Assembly: GCF_019399895.1 (NCBI RefSeq)
Contig: NC_091866.1
Coordinates: 9,851,308 to 9,915,307, forward strand
Length of the DNA stretch: 64,000 nt
Source: Cardiocondyla obscurior
Taxonomy: Eukaryota > Arthropoda > Insecta > Hymenoptera > Formicidae
Direction: 5' to 3'
Numbering within the stretch: the first letter of the stretch is position 1; every line of letters begins with the position of its first letter. Below are positions 36,717 to 48,659 of this stretch, one piece after another. A program made the translations under genes and the position numbers. The notes beneath the pieces were generated by a model. That model did no database searches, was not told the origin of the DNA, and was given only the letters and a program-made list of their open reading frames with translations.

Positions 36717-38183
36717 CTAGTTTATAAAATTATTCGATGCATTCAGCTGCCAAATCTTTGACAATACATCTCCACATCTTCCTTTAATTTTTAAATCTAC
36801 CTCTTTATCAGCTCTAGTTTCGCCAATATTTACTATTGCTATTGCTTTCGCGGCATCGATTGCTTGCAATACAATTCTATATGCAGAAAAAGTACTGAGA
36901 GTCGTTCCTAGAATTAGCAAGGCATCTAAATTTTCTACATTAGCTTTCACGTTTTGCACTTTATCATGTGGTACATTGTCACCGAAAAAAACGATATCCG
37001 GTTTCAAAATCCCACCACAATTATTGCAGGCAGGAACGTTAAAGCCTTCCACTTGTTCCTGATAAATATATTTTTATTAAAATGATATATATAATGTTTA
37101 AAAACATCGCAAATACATATATATAAATGCAACTATCATATATACTTGCGATAATTCTACATCACCGTCAGGCCTTATCATCTGAGCTGTGGCAATCATA
37201 GATGGATTAAGTTTTTGAAACACTTCTTGAAGCTTATGTCTAAATATTTTGTGATCACAATGAAGACACATAACTTTAAATGCTGTTCCATGCAACTCGA
37301 TCACTTTCTTGCTTCCTGCTTTCGAATGTAAATTATCTACATTCTGTGTAACAATACATCCTACTTTTCCAATATCTTCTAAGTATTTAAGTATATTGTG
37401 TGTAATATTTGGCTTAAGAGAGAAAAACCTATAAATGAAGATAATTATACAAGTGAGAATTATTTCTATTACTTTTCTTAACAATATATCAATTGCAAGA
37501 GAATGAAACCTTGGCCATCCAACATAGTTTCTAGCCCAATATCGTCTTCTGATTGCCTCACTGCTACAAAATTCTTTATAAAGAACAGGTCTGTGATTGC
37601 TCCGGGCATAAAGACCGACCTCGGCTGATCTGTAATCAGGAATACCACTTTCCGTGGATATTCCCGCTCCGGTTAACACGCACAAACGTTCGTGCTTATC
37701 AATGAATTCTTTCAATTTCATCACATCCTCTGTTGATGCTGGATTACATTTTGGAACAAATGCAAGAGTGGACAGGTATGCTACAAAATAGAATGAATGT
37801 AAAAAGGTGTTGTTTCTAATACATGAAGTTAATTACTATATTAAATTAAACTCGAAACAAATAATTCAGTTGTTTAAACGAGTATAACTAAAGCATACAT
37901 TTATGATATAATCCTAGTGATGGAAGTTTTGTGTTGTAACAAATACACCTCACAATCATAATGAAATATTTTTTATTATCTCGTCATAAATATTTTTTTT
38001 TAATTTTTTAATCTGTTATTTTTAATAGAGTTTTTAATGCCAAATCATATCAATTTCTTATAAATATCTTTTTTTGGTTATGTCACTCGTGATTTGAGCA
38101 ACGAGTTGGACTTCAATTCTACCTTTGCACCAGATAAACTTTTCGAAGTATCTAATGCAAAAGATTATTCTATACCGTCTCAT
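36717..38183 (-). CDS. SIRT4: SIRT4, mitochondrial sirtuin
   Basis: Class II sirtuin; NAD-dependent lipoamidase, deacylase and ADP-ribosyltransferase of the mitochondrial matrix. Exons 38183-38123, 37780-37510, 37428-37146 and 37058-36717 sum to 957 bases, 318 residues (human 314). Exon 1 (MRRYRIIFCIRYFEKFIWCK) is Arg-rich and fits a mitochondrial targeting peptide; it is inferred from matching phase and donor AAAG/GTAGAA. Family motifs: TGAGISTESGIPDYRS (NAD site), GLYAR, RRYWARNYVGWP, TQNVDNLHSKAG, ELHG with catalytic His, zinc Cys pairs CLHC and CNNC, GGILKPDIVFFGD, and the nucleotide-binding tail. ILGTTLSTFSAYR replaces the more common VGSSLQVYS. The ORF read-through of intron 2 is an artefact. 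It is divergent from 4E-T. Confidence 0.94.
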
Positions 38184-39698
38184 CTCATTTAATTAATTTT
38201 TTTTTCTTGAAATCAAGTATATTCATCTGTAATTAATTTCGCCAAAAGTGCAAAAATGCACGTCACACGTGCATTTTATTTCCCTACGCTTCGCGTCATT
38301 GGTCGCGTTCGAAAGGACGCACAATTTTCAATTGGCAGAAATGACCGTCAGATATCGAAGCGCCGGAGATCGTACGTATCAAATCAATATCACGCGAATT
38401 TTCATGCGTGTCCGCGATTGGCCGATCGCGTGCCTCGCGTCGCTCCGGTCGCGCTTATGAATGGCCCGTAATCGTCGACGAATGCTAGTGGCCGTCGAAC
38501 TCAGCGGTGTCGACGACAGCGCCTTTTACACATCGCCCGTCCCTTACCACCGTGGTTCCGGGAACTTCTGCTGTAAACTCCATCTTCCTGTTTCCGATCC
38601 CCCTCGGTCAGAAACGTACGGCGAGCGGTGGTTACGAGGGATTGCGCAGGCAGGAAAAACGAAAGGCCGTAGCGACGAAAAGGAAGGCGACAGCGAAGCG
38701 GTCGGTCAAGGCTCGAAGAAGAAACATCGACGGCAGAAGCGACAGGGGAAGGGGGGGAAATCGCGCCAGCCATTTTCTATTTTTGCATAGCACCGCCGTA
38801 GCCGTGAGCAGTGCGTGCGCGCGCGTGTGTATACGCAGGGCCGTTTATTTTGTTGTGTGCGCGGATACGGGATCGATGGACTGAACGGCGAGCGAAGGGC
38901 CGATGCGCTACGCGTGACACGAAATGACCGTACGGCGACACGCGACCGAAAGCGCCCGCGATCAGAAAGTGCCGCACGTTAAATCATCGGGAGTCGTTTC
39001 GCTCGCGCAGCCTCGCGCGTAAACTCTCACTCTCCGTCTCTCCCTCTCTCGTGCAATCTCGCCATCCGGTAAACACTTTCCTCTTCGTTTCTCTTTCACG
39101 CCGTTCGTCTTTATTTTTCCCCTCCTGCCCGCCGTCAAAACGCTCGGAAAAAGGTACACATCGTCCCCTCGTCGAGGCTTCGCCGATCGCCAATCGAGCC
39201 GCGACGCAACATAGAAAAAAACCAGTCTGTGATACTAAACAGTACTAAGCAATATATATATATATATATGCACATATTACATACACATATATATATATAT
39301 ATATAAATATATAAACATATATTTAGGAGTGTAAACTAACACGTAAAAAAGTGCGCACGCTTCCGTGTAAATTTGTGCGTGCGTGCGCGTGTAGGCGTGC
39401 GAGATAGCCGAAGCGATCGTGCGCGCGTCCCGCGTGTGCGTGTGTTCGTCCGTGCACTCGCGGCGTGAAAGCGCGCGCGCACGCGAGCAAGCGAGCGAAC
39501 AAGACAGAGAAAGAGCGAGCGTGCGTATTTGTGTGTGTGGGTGTGTTACGTGCCACCGCTCGTGTATGGTGTGCAAGGGACACAGATAGAGATCGCATCT
39601 CGGAGACGATAGCACGAGTTGCAGCAAGGAGGCCCGGCATCCGTAGAAGACACCCATCTTATCTCCGAACGACGAAGACCGACGCGATCAGCGGCGCG
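38184..39698. promoter_or_regulatory. Divergent CpG-rich promoter of SIRT4 and 4E-T
   Basis: CpG-rich from about 38270 to 39700, with GT/CG alternating tracts around 39350-39560 and a TA microsatellite at 39250-39305. Many short overlapping ORFs on both strands (38248-39657) are basic or low-complexity and taken as noise. Part is presumably 5' UTR of 4E-T, whose frame is open but ATG-free from about 39465 to 39699. Confidence 0.55.
39250..39305. repeat. (TA)n microsatellite in the 4E-T leader region
   Basis: Two TA blocks (about 39252-39268 and 39286-39303) around ACATATTACATACAC. Confidence 0.85.
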
Positions 39699-42600
39699 AT
39701 GTCCGTCGAGTCGGTGACAAGTGACAAGCAGCAGCCACCGCCACCGCCACCGCCGACGGCGACGACAACATCGGCGACGACCGCGGTGGCGTCGACGACG
39801 ACGATAACAGCGGGGGCGACAACGGCAACGACGACGACAACGGCGACGTCAACCGCAACGACAGCAACGGCGACAACGGCGGTGAAAAAAGAAGAAGGTA
39901 CATCGTCAGCTTGGTTTTCCGCTTCTTGTTTCTTAAGCGAGGGTAGACGAAAATCATCTGGAGTATCCCGGTTACCATTGACATCGATAGTGCTAGGAGA
40001 TAACCTCATGACTTCACTTATTACAGGAGTAGACCTGCAATTCTTTCTTTCTCTCTCTTTTTTTTTTTTCTTTTTTTGTCGAATATCACATTCTTCACTG
40101 AGAACAGGGGATAATTGAAAATGAGAGAACAGAAAGCAAAACGAAACCAATCCCCCACGTCTATTTGTCGAGATATCGTTTAAATATATTTAATTCGCAT
40201 ATTGGTTATACTTTACAGAGCATCCTGAGACTTGTGGATAATTTACTGAGCCTGCAAATTGTCATAAACATGTAAATTGGAACTCGTAGGTTTAATAAGT
40301 AGACTCATTATCTGCTCATTCCACATTTGTCGTCGATTGTTTAGGTATTATACAAAATTCTTTTTTATATATACGTGAATGTCTAATAATTCCATGGGGT
40401 CTGTTTATATCATATACATGACTTTGTACTTTTGTATAGGAAATAATTTCTAGAAACGTCTTTGGATAAGGATCAGTTACACTTAAATTGTTTCCCTGTA
40501 GCCAATCAAGCGCTCACGTATCAAAGGCCTGATTGGCTTGTGAGAGGGATACCTTATCTGAAGGCGATTCGAGTCAGTCAGTCTGCATTATACTCTGCTT
40601 TCACAACGGTTTACATATATCCTGTATCGAGTTGTGCGAGTGATATATTGGCGGATACCTAGAAAGCTGATTATTTCTAACGTCGAATAATTATTCCAAT
40701 AACAGAAATACGCGATTCTAAGGTTTGATATGTTTAAAAAGTCGAAAATTTAACATTTTTCTGTTTGCCAAGAGATACGAAAGAAATTGGAGTTCGTATT
40801 TTTCTTTGAGGCTGCTTCGCGCTAAAGGACAAGAAGGCAAATTGTTTCCATTGCTTTCAAGGCCAAGGGAGAAAAAAAAAAAGAGAGAGATATAGAGAAA
40901 AAGATTCCGTGATAATTAGACTTAGCTGGAATTTTTTTTGCATCGATTCTTAAAGGCCGAGAACTTTTAGGGACGAGTTTTTTTTTTTTTTTGTGGAAGA
41001 ATTTTATTTTCTAATGACCTATTGAACAACGTATACGTGACGAGACCAGAGAGACTTTATTTCGGGAATTTATTGACTGTTTGCCCTTCACCTGTTTGTT
41101 TATATCGCCGAGAACGGTTGTGCGAGAAAATACGATCGGTTAGACGAGACAGAGCGCTTATTCGAGGCGAGACAAACAAGCATTACAATGAGACTTATCA
41201 CTGTCGATCGGTTCGTCGGCAGCAATTGGTATCGCCGACCGCGAAAGCGACCACTAGTTGGTCCAACCGGGTCTCCTTTCTTGGACGTCCTGGTCATGCA
41301 AACTAGGGCTTGCCGGTGGTTTCGGAAAAACAAAACTGTCAATTCTATAAAGCAAGTGATCTTTCGTAAGTATAGCAGCGTTGCGCCTAAGACTTTTCAA
41401 AAACTGAACTGTTGTGAATTGTGAGAATGTGCAATTTGAACTGTTTAAATTTCCCCGTCGTCGTTTCAATGAGATTTGATTGCCCGAAAGTAACGTGCAT
41501 TGTTCGTACATTGCAATTTATCTTTTTTGTTTTCTTTATTTGCAGGAGATGAAGCTATTATATCAATGTCAGTGGCTGGTGAGGTGACTGATGCTTCGAT
41601 CATGGAAGTAGGCCGTTCTAGACCACAGTTTCAATATTCTCGGGTAAATATTTTACAATTATTTTATACAATATATAAATTGAAAAGAAGTATAATTGAA
41701 AATCTTGTTTCAAATGTACCACGTAGAATGCCATTATCATTTTCGTAATTATATAAAGTTTTTAATATTCAATGAAACACGATCTTTTATTTTTTAACAT
41801 GAGAAAAAAAATTAAGGTGTACAGTATCACTTCGCGCGCACACTTGACGTGAGACGCTATCGTGTCTCTTGATTTAAGGTATTTAATTTATATGTATGTA
41901 TATATATTTTTTATTTCTTTTTCAGGAGGATCTAATGCTCATAAAAAATTTGCCATTATCTAAACGTAGACCTACATTCCTAGATATCGCTTATAATAAG
42001 TAAGTTACAAGAATTCTTACTTTTTTATATTATCGAAATATCGATGTATTTGTCTAATCGTAAATACATTGTTTCTTTTACAGCTCGCGAGGTGTTTGGG
42101 ATCCTGAACGCTGGCATTGTGATAGAAAACGTAGTGATACACCTCCTAAAGAAGAAAGAACAGGACGTGGTGATCAGATCTCTGAGAATCACAATAAGCG
42201 ACGTAATAATGGCGATCCACGAGACCGGATACGTAAAGAGCAAGACGGTATTGTTTTGAGCCCTCAACGAAGAAGTTTTAATTCGGGATGTTTCGTTAAC
42301 GTGAATCAGCCACCAAGTCGTCGTCCAGAGAGTCCGATTGGCAAAACAGAGGTATTCAATTAATCCACAATCAATTTTTTATTTCTAGGATATGTGCATT
42401 TCTGTTTTATCGTATTTAATTTATAAATAATGTGCATTTCTGTTTTATCATATTTAATTTATAAATAATTATAAAATATTTTATAGGTCAGTCACCGTGA
42501 GCCTGTCCGTCGAATCGGTAGTGGCAGGATTTTAACACGAGATATATGGGATTTTAGAACTGAAAATGAAAAGATCGAGTCTGAGCGTACAGATTATGGT

Positions 42601-45600
42601 TTTAGATCAGGCACGACTGCCGGTGGCTCTCTACGTGATCGTGATAACAGAGATAGTCGTGATGGAAAAGAACGAGACAGGGATCGCGATATGCGAGAAA
42701 GGGAACGCGATCGCGATCGCGATGGCTTGCGCGAACGGGATGACAGGTTTGAACGAAGATCATTCGGCCGTGATTATGGAGATCGTGGTGAAAGAGAGCG
42801 CGATCGTGGCGATAGAGGAGGAGGGGAGCGAAATGACCGAAGCAATCATCAGGTGGATCGTGACAAAGATCGCGGACGCGAGAAGAGATTTAGTAATGAT
42901 CGTCGACGGACTTACAGTGATACTCGCGATTCGGACGAGCCAGAGTGGTTTAGCTCAGGTCCTACGTCTCAACATGATACGATTGAACTCAGAGGCTTTG
43001 AGGATATTCCGGAGGAGAAGGCTATAAACAGCAGTAATGCCAAGAGTAAGAAGCAAACTCCTGCGCAAAAGAAACGAGGTAAAAGGAATACCACGGAAAA
43101 GGATGATAAACCGAGCGAGAACTCGGCAGGTCCTAAAGGACGCAGCACTCCAACTGTTATGGATCAACCTGTAAACGCTGCGATAGTCCCACATTCTCCA
43201 ATTTCTGAACAAGCTGAGCAATCTATCACTCAGAAGAAAGAAAAAAATGTCAATGAGAATACGGCTACTGAGCCGACGTCCGAATCGAGAGAGAACTCCA
43301 GTGCGAATCAAAATCAAGAAGACTCGCATCCTGATTTTAATTTGGATGAATTTCTGAAATCTGATACATTCCCTGGCGTTTCTGGACTGTTGACGGTAAG
43401 TTATGTTTAATTTGTCGTAATATTTAATACTTAAATATTTGAAATCGTCAAATTTCTTTACGATACTTAATAAATTTCTTTTTCATGTATTCATGTATAT
43501 CGTGTAGAATGGTGTTGGATCGAATAGTGGTACCGGCTCGCGATTTAGTCAATGGTTTAAAAGAGAAAGTCCAGTTCAGACGGATAGTCGTAGAGCTTCC
43601 ATACAAGATGAATTGCTGAATAATTTGTTGAATGATATTACTGAGCCAAATATTCAAATACCATCGGTAACGGAATCGAACACCTACTTCGCTCCAATTT
43701 CTCCGGCCAATACGACTAATAATGCTAATACGACCACAAACGGTGTAAAATTACTCGAGATGTTACATCGTGGTAATAAGCCGAATCAAAATGGTCAAGG
43801 CGATGCGAGTAATGCGGCTATACCTATGATGAAAAATTGTTCTATTAAAGATCTGGGTAAGATGGACATTATTTTGTTAAATATTACCGTTAAGTATACA
43901 AATTGCAACGAAATACGATAGGCATATATTTTTTTTCTAGAAGTTGGTGGTAAAGTTGTGCACAGTTTGGAAGAATTAGAAGCACGTATGCGGGGTGGTG
44001 CGCCTCCACCTGCAACTTCGACTGATGCTCCCCGTGTAAATAAGACTGAAGAAGATCTCTCTGCTTTTAAGAAATTGGTAATTAAAATCGATATATAATA
44101 ATTTAACTTTAATTTTTCACTAATATTAAAATTTCACTAATATTAAAATAAATTTTTTTTTAGCTTGCTCAAGTAACTGGAGGACAAGCTGTGCCTGCAG
44201 CTAACGGACCTATCACGCAAAAACAACCTGTAACTTTAATGCAAGTAAGTTACGTTCAATCTTTCTTACTATATTAAAGCGCATGTACTTTACACTTACA
44301 TATTTTTTTATCTTTTAGTTACTTAATTCTACTCAACTAAAAACTCAACCGTCGTCGATGCCACATCAACAGCCGCCCGTAGAACCAATTCATCCTACGA
44401 CATTTAATCACGTCGGTCCTCTTGGTCCTACTCAACATCCGCATCAAGCCCAAATGCAACACGAGAATCTAATGAAAGTTCTGCAAATACAAGTACGACA
44501 TATATTAATCTTTATTATTTACACATTACATTTATTATTTACAGTTAATGTACGCTGATATAACGAATTTATTATTAATATTAATAGCAACAGCAGCAAC
44601 AACAACAAAAGCAGCAGCAGCAACAACAGCGACATTCCGATATGCTATCCATGATGATGGGTAATCAACGGATGTTAGGTGTTAGTCCAGTACCAACGGA
44701 AATGCAAATGATGATAAATAATGTCCCGTCAAGTCAAGAGCTTTTGCAACGACCGGAAGCTCAAGCAATTATTCAAGGTTTGCAGCAAGGAGAGATTACT
44801 AGGCAACATCTCATGCAGCAATTGCAGGTTAGTTATTTTTTATTATTTGTAATAGACTACACATATTTATTACAGAATATAATAAAGATTTTTTTAAATT
44901 AATTTCTTTATTAATAGAATCCTGCAATGCAACATCGTCATCGAGAAGTGCTGGTGAATATTTTGAAAATATATGGTGGCACCACACCTCGCACTATAAG
45001 TCCGCATCCTCACCCTGCTGCTCCTATTCCTCAGGATCATATACTTCAACAGATGCTATATCAGCAACAACAGCAAAGAATTCCATCTCCTATGAATAAC
45101 GGTAAGTCGTATTTTTTATTTTGTCGTCAATATTGTAAATGTAAAATCTTCAATTTTTATGAAATTGAATGATTTTCTACTGTATTTGGAATGCAGCTTA
45201 TTGCCCACCTCCAATAATACCATCACCTAATTTAACAGCTAGCCCTAGTACTTTAGCAGTTCAGCATCCAGGTAATGCAACAAATTCAATATGATAAACT
45301 CGGTTTTGTAATTTTTATATATAAAAATATTTTTTATTAAAATTACATGAAAAAAGCTATACATATACATAATATCACTTAATAAATTATTATTTTAAAC
45401 GTGATATTAATAAAATTAAACAAAATACATTATGTGAATTATTTTTATTATTATTATAACAGTGATACCACATAGAGTACCGTCGCCAAGAGAGATCGTT
45501 ATGCATACTCAGTCTATAATGCAAAGTGCTTTAATCAAGAAAAAATTGGAGGAACAACGTGAGAATTTCCGTAAACGGCAGGATCAACAACAGCAGCAGC

Positions 45601-48600
45601 AGCAGGTTCAGCAACAGCGCACGTCAAGCCCTGTTAATTCACCAGCTAAGCAAACGGCGAGTCCGCTCGCTTTCACTCCAACCTCCGTTTTACGCAAAAT
45701 GACTGCTGATAAGGAACCTGACGGTGCGAATCAATTAACCCAAGTAGAAATAAATTCTTCTATCACTTCTGGCATTAATAAAAATGTTAATTCTCGCATG
45801 TCTAAAAACAGTCAAATGCATACTGCGGCTTCTAGTATTAATCTATCTAAATTTTCTGATTCTGTCAATCGGGTGCAAAATGAGACTCTTAAATTGATTT
45901 TCATACATTCTGCTATAACTAATCCTGCAAATAACAAAATTTTTGATACCGAAGAATCGGCATTAAAGACGAAATATTTGTATTTATCAGAGCAAAAAAA
46001 AGATATAGAAAATAATTCGAAAATTAGTACCTCAAAGGAAAATATTTTTCTTGATATTAATAAAGATGCAAACGACGGCGACGCTAAAACAATTACATTT
46101 GATGTAATAGATGTTAATACCACTGATAACGATACCAATAATAATGATAGTGTTTTAATTAATGAGACAGTAAGTGAACCATCTGAGTCAGAAACGTTGG
46201 TAGAAAAAAACATAATGGCATCTACGTCATCAGATGAAACAAATAACGTTGATTTGCAAAATATTACTTTAGTTGCAATTAGTGAAAACAATTAATTGTG
46301 TGCTGTTACATGGATGAGGAGTTTGATAAAGTGCACATTAATATATCAGAGGATAGTGAATTCTTAATTGTTATTCAAAGATATGTTTTTCTTTCTGTTA
46401 TTATGTGTTACAATAAAAAGCAGCTAATTTGTTTCTTCTTTAATGTCAACGGTATGAGGCTTTAGAAGTTGAAAATATGTCTCGTTAATGTGACAGAAAA
46501 TTTGAAACATTATTTTTATTTTATATGTGATTAAAGAAGCACTTTATAAAATAAACTCTTCATTTCTTAACATAGATTTATCACATTTTTGAATAGTGTG
46601 TTAAAAGTGTTTTTTTTTTTTTTAATAATAAAAGGCTTTATCCTATCTCTTTTGCTTTAACTTTCCTTTTTTTTTATTGGTCTGTACATATTCTCCTATG
46701 TTTAATGTTGCATTTTTTCATCTATGTAAAAAACTTCTTTTTTTTATTTTTCTGTATGCTGCGTTTCTGCTTGGTCTTTATGCTTGCTGAAATTGCATGC
46801 GTTATGCTTTACAAGAAATGAATGTAATCTAAATAAATATGTGACTAATAGCTACATTTATTATTACTCTTATGAAATTTGTACAGTTACAACCAATGAT
46901 GACATATTTATAATATTATTATATTTATAATAATAATATAACAATGATCAAAAATTTGTCGATAAAAAACGAAAAAGATAAAAAAGAAAGAAATCGAAAA
47001 CATTGATAAATATTTTATTTAATTGAACTACACATGCATGCATATAACAAATTATATAAATTTTGTTTTTAAATTTAATAAAAGTATTAAATTGTTGCAT
47101 TGGTAGATATTAAATTTTTTTAATTAAAAAAAGGAAAGTATCGATATTTATAATTATATTATAAATGTTTAGCTTTAAAGTTATATATTGGTTTATTATT
47201 ATAAAATCGTTATGTATCTAAATATATATAGGAAGCAGCAATGAGCCACCCAAATTATCTACACAAACTCAGGCTTCTCAAATGCAACAACAAATGCAGT
47301 CGACTGCAGTTCAATTACTTTCACAAGGGGCTCTTTCAAGACACACCCCATTGCGGTCACAACCTGTTCAATCGACATGGTCAAATCCGTCACTTAAACA
47401 ACATCCAGGTTTTTGTCTTTTTCAATTTTTTATCAAGATTACGATTTTATAGATAATAAGATAGTAAAATTAAATTTTTTTTTAATATTCGAAAGATTTA
47501 TTTGCAAATTAGCAATACAGTGTTTTAATATCGCAAAACCTTTAATTTCAGGTCGACCTATAGTAAAAGGCGGTAATAATACCAATGCGAGCGGTAATCA
47601 GTTCCAATATAATGCTGGAAATCCTACGGAGTTTCAACAGCAGCAACACAGAACGGTCCCGAATGTTTACGGCAATCCGGCACGATCTAAGCACACAATG
47701 GCAACTCCTTTGCCGCATCATAATGTTCCACAATATAATGTAACGCAAAACTCGATTATGAATCAAAGATCAAATCCTATGAATGCTCAGATAAATGTGA
47801 AAGTGCAGCAAGTTCCAACACATCTCGCTAATATGCAACAACAACAACCACCACCACCACCGCCGCCGCATGGAACCGTCAATATGCAACAACAACCGCC
47901 ACAGAGGGCTGTGAATACGCCGATGCAACTTGTTATGAGCCAAAACTACAATTCTAATCGCACAGGTAATAATCCGATGAAGATCGTACGATAAATAATG
48001 TAAAATTATTTCTAATAAGTTAAACAATTTATGACTTCTACCTTTAAATGTTTTAGTTTAAAAGATTTTCTACTTATTTTATTTACATTGATTTTCAGAT
48101 CCTTGTCCTCTTCTAAATCAGATTGAATGCAATGGTGTTCAGAAACCGAAAAAATAACAAGCCATTCTTAGCTCTCCTTTATTTAATCCTGTTTTGACAT
48201 CATTTATTCTCCCTTGGATTAAATTAAGTAAATTAAATTAAAATGTGTTATATTAGATAATTTTGTAATAATTATATCTCGATTTGTAAAAATTTCGAGA
48301 TATATATATATATATATATATATATCTCGAAAAACAATTATTGTTTTTAGTATTTTATGTAATTAATCTGCACATTTAATAATATTTGATGGGGCATTGA
48401 CTTATACGCAGATGGACGAGCGATGCGATCGCAGCAATTGAACATGGCAGTCGGCCGTCAACCTTCACCGGGGCTTGGATTTGTGGGCAGTAACGGAGGT
48501 GATCTTTCGCCAACATCTAATCAACTTGCGCGATGGTTTAGCCCAGAACTTCTCGCTCAAGCTCGAGCAGGTAAGCTCCCGGAGCTTGCACAAACGAACG

Positions 48601-48659
48601 TCCTATCGTTGGAGGAGCTCGAGAGACTTCAACATGCATCAACTATAGTGCACAACTAA
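39699..48659 (+). CDS. 4E-T: eIF4E transporter 4E-T (EIF4ENIF1)
   Basis: eIF4E-binding, nucleocytoplasmic shuttling P-body protein that represses and stores mRNAs. Sixteen coding exons: 39699-39897, 41546-41643, 41926-41999, 42084-42351, 42487-43395, 43508-43856, 43941-44077, 44164-44244, 44319-44492, 44588-44827, 44918-45101, 45197-45271, 45463-45723, 47232-47408, 47552-47965 and 48412-48659. They sum to 3888 bases, 1295 residues, every phase consistent. Key parts: the canonical eIF4E-binding motif YSREDLM (residues 97-103, Y-x4-L-phi), followed by LPLSKRRPTFLDIAYNNSRG and VWDPERWH as in the family; an Arg/Asp/Glu alternating tract (about 265-340); a Gln run (764-778); Pro/Gln-rich disorder; and a tail with RWFSPELLAQARAGKLPE. 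The first exon is Thr/Ala-rich low complexity. A start at the exon 2 Met (MSVAGEV) is a possible alternative. Alternative 3' ends are listed separately. Confidence 0.93.
39898..41545 (+). other. First intron of 4E-T
   Basis: A 1.65-kb intron. It holds an inverted pair of CCAAT-type boxes (AGCCAATCA at 40500 and TGATTGGCT at 40530), a poly-T run at 40979-40993, and ORFs at 41022-41511 on both strands with no family resemblance. An internal promoter for an N-terminally shorter 4E-T starting in exon 2 is possible but not shown. Confidence 0.4.
42393..42468. repeat. Tandem 38-bp duplication in a 4E-T intron
   Basis: Copies at 42393-42430 and 42431-42468, beginning TGTGCATTTCTGTTTTATC and differing at one base (CG versus CA). 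It looks like a recent slippage or unequal exchange event in the intron between coding exons 4 and 5. Confidence 0.9.
45724..46295 (+). CDS. 4E-T: Alternative 3' terminal coding extension of 4E-T
   Basis: Exon 13 (from 45463) can splice at 45723 (GAC G/GTGCGA), but the frame stays open for 190 more codons to TAA at 46293. The extension begins GANQLTQVEINSSITS, is rich in Asn, Ser, Asp and Thr, and ends with an acidic segment (SEPSESETLVEKN, then ITLVAISENN). AATAAA follows at 46412-46417, 117 bases past the stop. A frame this long in AT-rich intron DNA suggests a retained or alternative terminal exon giving a shorter 4E-T without the Pro/Gln-rich C-terminus. It could also be chance, as the composition is AT-driven. 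Confidence 0.45.
48099..48157 (+). CDS. 4E-T: Possible alternative last exon of 4E-T
   Basis: Acceptor GATTTTCAG precedes a segment that joins in phase with exon 15 (ending 47965) and codes for DPCPLLNQIECNGVQKPKK then TAA. If used, it would replace the WFSPELLAQARAGKLPE tail. Seen only as splice signal and frame agreement. Confidence 0.3.
48300..48326. repeat. (TA)n microsatellite in the last 4E-T intron
   Basis: A TA run of about 12 units lies between two inverted TCGAGATA/TATCTCGA blocks, so the whole segment (about 48292-48332) can form a hairpin. Confidence 0.8.

Noticed and set aside
39659..40150. 163-codon minus-strand ORF with Val and Gly runs
   Set aside because: Antisense shadow of the low-complexity first exon of 4E-T and its intron.
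40500..40538. Inverted CCAAT boxes in the 4E-T first intron as a transposon end
   Set aside because: Only nine paired bases and no target duplication; kept as a note in the intron entry.
45812..46291. 159-codon minus-strand ORF opposite the 4E-T extension
   Set aside because: Ser/Phe/Leu composition typical of the antisense of an Asn/Ser/Asp-rich plus-strand frame; no domain seen.
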